64,000 bases of DNA from Gemmatimonadota bacterium (GTDB taxonomy: Bacteria > Gemmatimonadota > Gemmatimonadetes > Longimicrobiales > Gaopeijiaceae), in the NCBI GenBank assembly GCA_022825135.1, contig JAJDYN010000013.1:1-64000 (forward strand), in the 5' to 3' direction. Position numbers and translations under genes: made by a program. This document shows, one piece after another, positions 24,731-32,123 of this stretch; the stretch's first letter is position 1; each line of letters opens with the position of its first letter. The notes under the pieces were generated by a model that saw nothing but the letters and a program-made list of their open reading frames with translations, was not told the origin of the DNA and searched no databases.

Positions 24731-25189
24731 ATGGACCTGAATGTCAGTTGGGAAAGGATGGATGGCGTGCTGATCGCCTCGCCCATGGGTCGTATCGACA
24801 GCGTCAACAGCGCGGCGTTCCGGGAAGCCCTGGTGTCGGAGGTGCCGTCGGACGAGAGAGCCCTCCTCCTGGACCTGAGCGGCATTTCCTACATGAGCAG
24901 CGCCGGTCTGAGCGTCCTGCTGGTGCTGGCCAAGCGATTTCGCGGATCCGGGAAGGCGATGGGGATGTGCGCGCTGCCGGCGGCGATTGCCGCGGTCGTC
25001 TCGCTCAGCGGCTTCGACAAGATCATCCCCGTGTTCGAAACTCGTGACGCGGCTCTCGAGGCGATGTCCCTCCCGGGGGACGTCGAGCGCCCGCAGTCGG
25101 CGCCCGAGGCGCCTGCCGGTGAGCAGGCTGCTTCGGACCAGAAACGACCGGGTCCGCGGCGGTGGAGTTTCAAGATGCACTCGACCTGA
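24731..25189 (+). CDS. STAS-domain anti-sigma factor antagonist
   Basis: A 152-residue protein; residues 1-105 are a STAS domain of the SpoIIAA/RsbV type. The signature LLLDLSGISYMSSAGLSVLLVLAKRF carries the Ser pair (56/57) at the usual phosphorylation position. The rest (about 110-152) is a Pro/Ala/Glu-rich tail ending in a basic WSFKMHST. Such proteins bind RsbW-like kinases and free a sigma factor or switch a partner. The partner is not adjacent; the nearest candidate is the RsbW-like domain fused to the permease about 3 kb away, which is only a suggestion. Confidence 0.88.
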   Translation: MDLNVSWERMDGVLIASPMGRIDSVNSAAFREALVSEVPSDERALLLDLSGISYMSSAGLSVLLVLAKRFRGSGKAMGMCALPAAIAAVVSLSGFDKIIPVFETRDAALEAMSLPGDVERPQSAPEAPAGEQAASDQKRPGPRRWSFKMHST

Positions 25190-25354
25190 GCATCGAGGCC
25201 TTCCTCCCCCCGGGGCCGGTTACGGCTCGTCCCCCTCTCTCGCAGGCACCCCCCGGCCCGAGGCCCTACGGTTGTGAAGCGGCCCGCCGCGCACGACATT
25301 CGCTCCTGTGCCCGCATGCGCGCCGCGTGCGCATCCCCGCAGCCAGGAGCCCCG

Positions 25355-27376
25355 ATGCACGACACTTCGAGTCGCCCTCGGTCCACCCACTGCGCCCGCC
25401 CCCGTCCACCCCTCCTGCCCACCGTGGCGGTCTTCGTCGCCGCGGTGCTGGCAGGGCCGGCCACCGCGCCGGAACTCGTTGCGCAGCAGGGGGCGGCCGG
25501 CGGCAACTGGCTCTACTACGGGGGTGACGCGGGGAGCACCAAGTACTCGCCGCTCGACCAGATCACCGCGGACAACGTCGCCGACCTGGAGATCGCGTGG
25601 CGCTGGGAGTCGCGCAACTTCGGCGACCGGCCCGAGTTCAACTACCGGGTGACCCCCCTCGCCGTGGACGGCACCCTGTACGTCACCGCGGGCTACCGGC
25701 GGGCGGTGGTCGCCATCGACGGAGCCACCGGCGAGACCCTGTGGATGTACCGCATGGACGAAGGGGTGCGCGCGGAGACCGCGCCGCGTGCCAACTCCGG
25801 CCGCGGAGTCGCCTGGTGGACCGACGGCGAGGCGGAGCGCGTCCTCGTGATCACCCCCGCCTACCACATGGTCTCGCTGGACGCGAAGACCGGGCGGCCC
25901 GACCCGGCCTTCGGCCAGGACGGGGTCGTTGACCTGCGCGAGGAGTTCGGCCCCCGCGAGGTCGACATCGACAACGACCCGCTGGGTTCGAGTTCCCCGC
26001 CGGTGATCGTAGGCGACGTGGCGGTGGTGGGGACGGCGCTGCCCTCGGGAAGCTCGCCCCCGAAGCCCGACATGCCGCCCGGCCACGTGCGCGGCTACGA
26101 CGTGCGCACCGGCGAGCGGCTGTGGATCTTCCACACCATCCCCCAGGAGGGCGAGTTCGGCAACGACACCTGGCTGGACGAATCCTGGCGCTACACCGGC
26201 AACGCGGCCGTCTGGACCCCGTTCTCGGCGGATCTGGAGCGGGGGTACGTCTACCTGCCCATCGAAGCCCCCACGGGAGACTACTACGGCGGCCACCACC
26301 CCGGCGACAACCTTTTCTCGCAGAGCATCGTGTGCCTGGACGCGCGCACGGGCGAGCGGGTGTGGCACTTCCAGATGGTCCATCACGGCATCTGGGACTA
26401 CGATCCCCCCGCGCCCCCCATCCTTCTCGACATCGACGTGGACGGGCGCACCATCCCGGCGGTGGCGGTGGTCACCAAGCAGGCGTTCACCTACGTCTTC
26501 GACCGCCATACGGGCGAGCCGGTGTGGCGCATCGAGGAGCGGCCGGTGGCGCCCAGCGACGTGCCCGGCGAGTGGACCGCCCCCACCCAGCCGTTCCCCA
26601 CCCGCCCCGCCCCCTTCGACCGCCAGGGCGTGTCGGTGGACGACCTGATCGACTTCACCCCCGAGCTTCGCGCGGAAGCAGAGGAGATGGTCTCCCGGCT
26701 GGTAATCGGGCCGCTCTACACCCCGCCCTCGGTCATCGACCTGGACGACCCGAACGGCACCCTGGGCACGCTGGTGCTGCCCGGGTCGCTGGGCGGCGCA
26801 AACTGGCCGGGCGGATCCGTCGACGTGGAGACGGGCATCCTGTACGTCACCTCGGTCACGTCGCCTTCCGTGCACGGGCTCATCAACGACCCGGAGATCT
26901 CCAGCATGGACTACATCTCCGGGCGCGCCTTCCGCCGGGTGCGGGGAGGCGGCCCGCAGGGACTGCCGCTCATCAAGCCGCCGTGGGGGCGCATCACCGC
27001 CATCGACCTGAACACCGGCGACCATGTCTGGATGAGGCCCAACGGCGACACCCCCGACTATGTGCGCGAGCATCCGGCGCTGGCCGGGGTCGACATCCCG
27101 CCCACGGGAAAGCCCGACCGGGGCGGCACCATGGTGACCCGGACCCTGCTCTTCGCGGGCGAAGGGGGCGGCATGTTCGCGGCCTTCGGGTCGGGCGGCA
27201 ACAGGCTGCGCGCACACGACAAGGCGACCGGCGAGATCGTGCACGAGTTCGAGCTCCCCGCCAACCAGACCGGGGTGCCCATGACCTACCTGGCGGACGG
27301 ACGCCAGTTCATCGTGGTGGCGGTGGGCGACCGCGGCCACGCGGCCGAACTGGTGGCGCTCGCGCTTCCGCGGTAG
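25355..27376 (+). CDS. PQQ-dependent dehydrogenase (quinoprotein glucose/alcohol dehydrogenase-like)
   Basis: A 673-residue periplasmic enzyme. The ATG at 25355 (CAGGAG upstream) opens a basic, then hydrophobic, export signal ending near ELVAQQ. The propeller begins GNWLYYGGDAGSTKYSPLDQI, the classic opening of membrane-type glucose dehydrogenases, and contains repeated blades such as VAIDGATGETLW, GYDVRTGERLWIFHTI, CLDARTGERVWHFQ and AIDLNTGDHVWM with the PQQ-stacking Trp pattern. No cytochrome c motif (CxxCH) is fused, so electrons go to quinone or a separate cytochrome. The substrate is a sugar or alcohol, unspecified. Confidence 0.92.
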   Translation: MHDTSSRPRSTHCARPRPPLLPTVAVFVAAVLAGPATAPELVAQQGAAGGNWLYYGGDAGSTKYSPLDQITADNVADLEIAWRWESRNFGDRPEFNYRVTPLAVDGTLYVTAGYRRAVVAIDGATGETLWMYRMDEGVRAETAPRANSGRGVAWWTDGEAERVLVITPAYHMVSLDAKTGRPDPAFGQDGVVDLREEFGPREVDIDNDPLGSSSPPVIVGDVAVVGTALPSGSSPPKPDMPPGHVRGYDVRTGERLWIFHTIPQEGEFGNDTWLDESWRYTGNAAVWTPFSADLERGYVYLPIEAPTGDYYGGHHPGDNLFSQSIVCLDARTGERVWHFQMVHHGIWDYDPPAPPILLDIDVDGRTIPAVAVVTKQAFTYVFDRHTGEPVWRIEERPVAPSDVPGEWTAPTQPFPTRPAPFDRQGVSVDDLIDFTPELRAEAEEMVSRLVIGPLYTPPSVIDLDDPNGTLGTLVLPGSLGGANWPGGSVDVETGILYVTSVTSPSVHGLINDPEISSMDYISGRAFRRVRGGGPQGLPLIKPPWGRITAIDLNTGDHVWMRPNGDTPDYVREHPALAGVDIPPTGKPDRGGTMVTRTLLFAGEGGGMFAAFGSGGNRLRAHDKATGEIVHEFELPANQTGVPMTYLADGRQFIVVAVGDRGHAAELVALALPR

Positions 27377-27572
27377 CTGTCCGCGGGCTGCCGGGGCCTG
27401 CGGTTCGGCGGAAGCACCACGCCGGCACCCACGTCGCGCCGCGTCACGGTGCAACCCTCCCTCCCTCCCTCGCGTCTGATGGTCTGATGGCGCGCGCCGG
27501 GGGCTCTCCGGAGTCCGGCCAGGCACGCGACATCCCGGACGACGACGAGTTGGGCAACCGAGGGAGGATCGC

Positions 27573-28694
27573 ATGTTGAGGAAGAAGCGGAAGACGGGAA
27601 GCGGGCGAACGAGACGGATTGGCGCGGCGTTGTGGACGGCGGGACTGCTGCTCGCCCTGACGGCGCCGGCGGTGCTGGAGGCCCAGGAGCGCAACCGCCG
27701 CGGGCGGGGTGGCCCTGACCGCGGAATGTTCCGCCTGCAGGGCAACGTCATGTCGCGCGGCCTGCTCGGGATCCAGTTGAGCCTGGGTTCGGCGGACACG
27801 GACGCGCAGGGCGCAGAGGTTCAGGGGGTCACCAGCGATGGCCCGGCTGACGACGCGGGGCTTCAGGAAGGCGACATCATCACTTCGATCGACGGTCACA
27901 GCCTGCTTGAGCCCCTGGCCGACCCGGACCTGGAGGAGCGTGTCGATCCCGACCGGTCCGTGCCCGGTCAGCGGCTGCTCTTTCTGGCGCGCGAGCTGGA
28001 GCCTGGCGAGGAAGTGGAGGTGGAGTACCTGCGCGACGGCACGGCGGCATCGGCCACTGTCGAACCCCGCCCCACCTGGATGGCCATGGGCTTCGACGCG
28101 GACCGGATGGAGGAGGTCATGGACGAGGTCCGGGTCCGGATGGAAGAAGTTCGGGAACGCAGCGAGGAAGCCGGAGCGCGGGCGCGCGAGATGGCGGAGC
28201 AGATGCGCGAGCAGTGGGACGACTACGCGTGGTTCCCGGAGGGGGGCTCGGCAATTGCGGTGATGGGGCTGCGCGCATCGCACGGCGTCAGCCTGGTGAC
28301 GCTGAACCCCGAGCTGGGCCGCTACTTCAACACCGAAGCGGGGGCCCTGGTCACGGAGGCCGACGAGGACAACCCGCTGGGTCTCGAGGGCGGTGACGTC
28401 ATTCTGGCCATCGACGGGCGCACCATCGATTCGGCCGGAGACGTGCGCCGCATCCTGCGCTCCTACGAGGAGGGCGAGGCCATGACGCTCACGATCGTGC
28501 GCGACGGCGGCGAGATGCAGGTGAGCGGCTCGGTCGAGGATCAGGCGAGCCTGCGGCGAGGCGGGGTCATGCGCGGGGCGCCCGTCGGGCCCGTGGGCCG
28601 GAGGATTTCGGTCCGGCGCGCGGCGCCGCGGCGGGCGGTGTTCCGGTGGACATCGAACCGCCTCCGGCGACCCTGGATGAACATGAGCCTGTAG
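27573..28694 (+). CDS. Secreted protein with two PDZ domains
   Basis: A 373-residue exported protein. A basic N-terminus and a hydrophobic core (AALWTAGLLLALTAPAVLEAQ) form the signal peptide. The first PDZ (about 62-165) has the carboxylate loop RGLLGIQLSLG and the core GVTSDGPADDAGLQEGDIITSIDG. A charged helix (MEEVMDEVRVRMEEVRERSEEAGARAREMAEQMREQW) links to a second PDZ (about 225-325) with VTEADEDNPLGLEGGDVILAIDGRTI. There is no protease triad, so it probably binds C-termini or unfolded segments as an adaptor. The C-terminus is Arg-rich. Confidence 0.82.
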   Translation: MLRKKRKTGSGRTRRIGAALWTAGLLLALTAPAVLEAQERNRRGRGGPDRGMFRLQGNVMSRGLLGIQLSLGSADTDAQGAEVQGVTSDGPADDAGLQEGDIITSIDGHSLLEPLADPDLEERVDPDRSVPGQRLLFLARELEPGEEVEVEYLRDGTAASATVEPRPTWMAMGFDADRMEEVMDEVRVRMEEVRERSEEAGARAREMAEQMREQWDDYAWFPEGGSAIAVMGLRASHGVSLVTLNPELGRYFNTEAGALVTEADEDNPLGLEGGDVILAIDGRTIDSAGDVRRILRSYEEGEAMTLTIVRDGGEMQVSGSVEDQASLRRGGVMRGAPVGPVGRRISVRRAAPRRAVFRWTSNRLRRPWMNMSL

Positions 28695-28730
28695 CCTGCG
28701 GCGGGGGTGGAAGGGCGGCGGGGCGGGGAG

Positions 28731-28763
28731 CCGGCGCCGGGCGCGGAAGCGTTCCGGCGCCGG
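28731..28763. terminator. Strong hairpin in front of rho
   Basis: CCGGCGCC (28731-28738) pairs perfectly with GGCGCCGG (28756-28763) across a 17-nt loop. No T-run follows. It could end the PDZ-gene transcript or be part of a structured rho leader, where Rho often controls itself. Confidence 0.35.
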
Positions 28764-28889
28764 TTGCACTTGTGCGCGCGCGGCACCTTGTCCAATCTGT
28801 AAGGGAGAAGTATCGCAGTCTCTCCGTTTCGCGGTCGCGCTCCAGGGGCCGCGAGAGCCCGTCGCACCCGGCAACCCCCTACCCGTATC

Positions 28890-30032
28890 GTGTCGGACAG
28901 GCAACCCCTAGGCATACTTCAGGTTCTCGGCAGCGGATCGGGATTCATCCGCCTGCAGAAGTTCGGCTACACCGCGTCCAAGCAGGACGTGTATGTCGGC
29001 CCCAAGGTCATCCGGCGCTTCGGACTGCGCACCGGGGACGAGATCGCCGGCGACGTCGGCAACCGGCCGCGCAACGGCAAGGCGCCTCCGCTCACGCGAG
29101 TGGTCGCGGTCAACGGCGAGCCGCCCGATGCGCTGCGCGACCGTCCGGAGTTCATGCGTCTGAGCGCGCTGCACCCCAGGAATCAACTCAAGCTCGAGTG
29201 CGAGATCACGCACTATGGGCAGCCCGACTTCACCAACCGCGTCATCGACCTCTTCTGTCCCTTCGGCAAGGGACAGCGGGCCATGATCGTAGCTCCGGCG
29301 AAGGCGGGGAAGACGACCATCCTCCAGCGGGTGGCGCAGGGGGTGGTCACCAACCATCCGGACTGCCATCTCTACATTCTTCTGGTGGACGAGCGTCCGG
29401 AAGAGATCACCGAGATGGAGATGTGCGGGTACGGCGAGGTCATCGCCTCCAGCTTCGACTACCCCGCCGAACGCCACGTGGCGGTCGCCGAGATCACCAT
29501 GGAACGCGCCCGCCGGCGGGTCGAGATGGGCCAGGACGTGGTCGTGATTCTGGACTCGATCACACGCCTCGCCCGCGCCCACAACAACGTCGAGGAAGGA
29601 AGCGGACGCACGCTCTCGGGCGGGTTGGACGCGAGCGTGATGGAGAAGCCCAAGCGGTTCCTGGGCAGCGCGCGCAATATCAGCGACGCGCAGGGCGGGG
29701 GTTCGCTGACGATCGTCGCCACCGCGCTCGTCGACACCGGATCGCGCATGGACCAGGTCATTTTCGAGGAGTTCAAGGGCACCGGCAACAGCGAGCTGCT
29801 GCTCTCCCGCGACCTGGCCGACCGGCGCATCTTCCCGGCCATCGACCTGGTCGCCTCGGCTACCCGACGCGAGGAGCTCCTGCTCTCGCCCGAGGCGCTC
29901 ACCCTCTCGCGGGCCTTCCGGCGCCAGCTGTCGCACAAGTCCCCCGCCGAAGCCATGACCGAGCTGCTCGCCCTGATGGGGCGGACGCGCGGCAACGACG
30001 AACTGCTGGAGATGGCGCGCCAGCTCAACTGA
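28890..30032 (+). CDS. rho: Transcription termination factor Rho, short form lacking the N-terminal helix bundle
   Basis: A 380-residue hexameric RNA helicase that ends transcription. The OB-fold RNA-binding domain starts almost at once (LGILQVLGSGSGFIRLQKF), and the ATPase core is complete: Walker A APAKAGKTT, DERPEEITEM, Walker B VVVILDSITRLARAHN and the R-loop region GSLTIVATALVDTGSRMD, ending AMTELLALMGRTRGNDELLE. E. coli Rho (419 residues) has about 45 more residues at the front, which are absent here. The GTG start is the first usable codon in this frame. A 14-bp palindrome (30052-30065) lies 20 bp after the stop. Confidence 0.96.
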   Translation: MSDRQPLGILQVLGSGSGFIRLQKFGYTASKQDVYVGPKVIRRFGLRTGDEIAGDVGNRPRNGKAPPLTRVVAVNGEPPDALRDRPEFMRLSALHPRNQLKLECEITHYGQPDFTNRVIDLFCPFGKGQRAMIVAPAKAGKTTILQRVAQGVVTNHPDCHLYILLVDERPEEITEMEMCGYGEVIASSFDYPAERHVAVAEITMERARRRVEMGQDVVVILDSITRLARAHNNVEEGSGRTLSGGLDASVMEKPKRFLGSARNISDAQGGGSLTIVATALVDTGSRMDQVIFEEFKGTGNSELLLSRDLADRRIFPAIDLVASATRREELLLSPEALTLSRAFRRQLSHKSPAEAMTELLALMGRTRGNDELLEMARQLN

Positions 30033-30095
30033 CGCGGGGCATCAGGAGAAGCCCGGCGCGCCGGGAGCGTTCCTGCGCGGGCATCGCGGGCCGGA

Positions 30096-30605
30096 TCACG
30101 GCGTACTCGCGTTGCGCAGCCGCTCCAGCCCCACCTCCATCTCCCGGCCCTGCAGCCGATCCATGGCACGCGCCACGTATCCCAGGATGGGATTCCACCC
30201 GAAGTCGCCGGTTTCTCGCCAGACCACGCGCGTGCCGTCGTCGAGCCGGTCCAGGTCGATGGTCCCTTCGGTGATCATCGACCCGCCCTCCACCTCCACC
30301 CGGTAGCCGACCCGCTCCCCGGCGACGCTCTCCACGATGGTGAAGATCCCGTCGCCGAACTCCGGATCGTTCCAGCTCCGTCCCGCTCCGACCCCGCTTG
30401 GAGGGCCGAAGCGCTCCGCGGCGGCTTCCGGCCAGTCGGTCCAGGCGTCCCAGAGCGACACGTCGTTGACGTAGGCGAACACCTGCTCCGGGACCGCCGG
30501 CATCTCCAGCGAGCGCTCGACCTCCCATGTGCCGGGGAGGATGAGCCCGATGGCGAGCAGCGATATGAAGACCACCGCCAGGAAACTGAAGAATTTCACC
30601 GCCAT
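30096..30605 (-). CDS. SRPBCC-fold (polyketide cyclase-like) protein with N-terminal membrane helix
   Basis: A 169-residue protein. An N-terminal hydrophobic helix (FFSFLAVVFISLLAIGLIL) anchors or exports it. The rest reads as a START/SRPBCC fold: VERSLEMPAVPEQVFAYVNDVSLWDAWTDWPE at the start, the GVGAGRSWND turn, and the long C-terminal helix LGYVARAMDRLQGREMEVGLERL. Such proteins have a deep hydrophobic pocket for lipids or aromatic ligands; the ligand is unknown. It lies 35 bp behind the tesA-like gene on the same strand and could share its transcript. Confidence 0.85.
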   Translation of the reverse strand: MAVKFFSFLAVVFISLLAIGLILPGTWEVERSLEMPAVPEQVFAYVNDVSLWDAWTDWPEAAAERFGPPSGVGAGRSWNDPEFGDGIFTIVESVAGERVGYRVEVEGGSMITEGTIDLDRLDDGTRVVWRETGDFGWNPILGYVARAMDRLQGREMEVGLERLRNASTP

Positions 30606-30640
30606 GCTGTGCTCCGGGATCGTGAAAAGGGGATTCGCGG

Positions 30641-31402
30641 TCAGCCGGCATCGAGGCGCCGCAGCACCGGCTCCAGACTGGCCCAGACGGTTTCGGCGAT
30701 GATCTCGTGCCCTTCCACCGAAGGGTGGATGCCGTCGGCCTGGTTGAGCTCCCGGACACCGCCCACGTCCTCCAGGAGGAAGGGGATGAGAGCGACCTCC
30801 GTTTCGCGGGCCACCTCGGGGAAAACCGCGCGGAAACTCCGGGCGTAGCGCTCGCCCAGGTTGGGCGGCGCCTGCATGCCCGCCAGCAGGATTTCCACCT
30901 CCGGGTATCGGGCCCGGGTTTGCCCGATGACGGCCAGCAGGTTGCTGCGCAGGGCATCCACATCCTGTCCCCGCAGACCGTCGTTGGCTCCCAGCTCGAT
31001 CACGAGCACGCGCACCGGCATGCGCAGCAGCCACTCGAGACGCCGCAAGCCTCCCGCGCTGGTGTCGCCGCCGACGCCCGCGTTCACCACCCGGAAGGGC
31101 AGTCCGGCTCGGTCGATGCGCGCCTGGACCCTCGCGGGGAAAGCGTGTTCCTGTGCGTTGCCCAGGCCATAGCCCTCGGTGAGGCTCGTGCCCAGGAAGA
31201 GGACAACACCGCGCTCGGGCGAGATGTCTGTCGTAGAGACGGCGGATGGTGGCGCAGCCGGCGCGGAGGGCGAGGCGGCCTCCCGGGCGCCGTCCGTTGC
31301 CGCAACTTCCCGATCCGGCGAACGTAACGCATCCGGGTCTTCTGCTCCCCCGCACGCGGGCAGGAACGTGAGCAGGCCGATTGCCGTGAGGCGTCTCCAC
31401 AT
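30641..31402 (-). CDS. tesA: SGNH-hydrolase arylesterase/lysophospholipase, TesA-like lipoprotein
   Basis: A 253-residue esterase. The signal peptide ends in a lipobox (LPACGG, Cys17), followed by an Ala/Pro-rich linker. The four SGNH blocks are all present: FLGTSLTEGYGLG (catalytic Ser), NAGVGGDTSAGGLRRLEW (Gly), ELGANDGLRG (Asn) and DGIHPSVEGHEII (Asp/His). These fit E. coli TesA, a periplasmic thioesterase/lysophospholipase L1. It is divergent from ybbA-ybbP, the arrangement seen in E. coli, which supports orthology. Its ATG overlaps the ybbA ATG on the other strand (CATG). Confidence 0.92.
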   Translation of the reverse strand: MWRRLTAIGLLTFLPACGGAEDPDALRSPDREVAATDGAREAASPSAPAAPPSAVSTTDISPERGVVLFLGTSLTEGYGLGNAQEHAFPARVQARIDRAGLPFRVVNAGVGGDTSAGGLRRLEWLLRMPVRVLVIELGANDGLRGQDVDALRSNLLAVIGQTRARYPEVEILLAGMQAPPNLGERYARSFRAVFPEVARETEVALIPFLLEDVGGVRELNQADGIHPSVEGHEIIAETVWASLEPVLRRLDAG

Positions 31403-32123
31403 GATGATTGTCGCCGAAGGTGTGAGCAAAGCGTACGGGCGCGGCAGCCGCTCGCTGGTCGTCCTGCGCGACATCGACCTGAGCGTCCCCGAAGAGGACT
31501 TTATCGCCCTGGTGGGTCCTTCGGGAAGCGGCAAGACCACCCTCCTGGGGCTGCTCGCGGGGCTCGATGCGCCAACGACCGGTTCCGTCAGCCTGGGCGG
31601 CGAGCGGCTGTCGGACCGTACCGCCGACGAGCGGGCGGCGTTCCGGGCGGAGAAGGTAGGCTTTGTCTTCCAGACCTTCCACCTCCTGCCCACGCTCACG
31701 GCGCTGGAGAACGTCATGGTGCCGCTGGAGCTGGCCCCGCGCGCAACGCCGCCGGGGAGTGCCGGCCGGGGGTCCCGGGTCAGGCCGCGTGTGCGGGGAC
31801 GCGAGCTGCTCGAGCGGGTGGGGCTCGTGGAGCGCATGCACCACTACCCGGCGCAGCTCTCCGGGGGCGAGCAGCAGCGGGTGGCGCTCGCCCGCGCCTT
31901 CGCCAACCGGCCACTGGTGCTCTTCGCCGACGAGCCCACCGGCAACCTGGATTCCGCTGCCGGAGCGGTGGTCGTCGAGCTGATGGAGGAACTCAACCGG
32001 GAGTGCCGCACCACCATCGTGCTCGCGACCCACGACCTGGAGTTGGCCGCCCGCGCGCGGCGCGTGATCACCCTGCGGGACGGGCGCATCACGTCGGACC
32101 GCCGGAACGGCGGGGCGGGGTGA
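31401..32123 (+). CDS. ybbA: ABC transporter ATPase, YbbA/LolD-like
   Basis: A 240-residue ATPase with Walker A GPSGSGKTT, Q-loop FVFQTFHLLPTLTALENV, signature LSGGEQQRVALARAFANRP and Walker B VLFADEPTGNLD, followed by THDLE. The group (MacB/LolD/YbbA) works with FtsX-like permeases in lipoprotein release or export. Compared with E. coli YbbA there is a basic insert (about residues 112-130, rich in Arg/Pro/Gly). An ATG at 31404 is the alternative start. The stop overlaps the GTG of ybbP (GTGA). Confidence 0.92.
   Translation: MMIVAEGVSKAYGRGSRSLVVLRDIDLSVPEEDFIALVGPSGSGKTTLLGLLAGLDAPTTGSVSLGGERLSDRTADERAAFRAEKVGFVFQTFHLLPTLTALENVMVPLELAPRATPPGSAGRGSRVRPRVRGRELLERVGLVERMHHYPAQLSGGEQQRVALARAFANRPLVLFADEPTGNLDSAAGAVVVELMEELNRECRTTIVLATHDLELAARARRVITLRDGRITSDRRNGGAG

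Noticed and set aside
28646..30274. 542-codon frame overlapping rho
   Set aside because: Out of frame with rho and of shadow composition; it cannot supply the missing Rho N-terminus without a frameshift.
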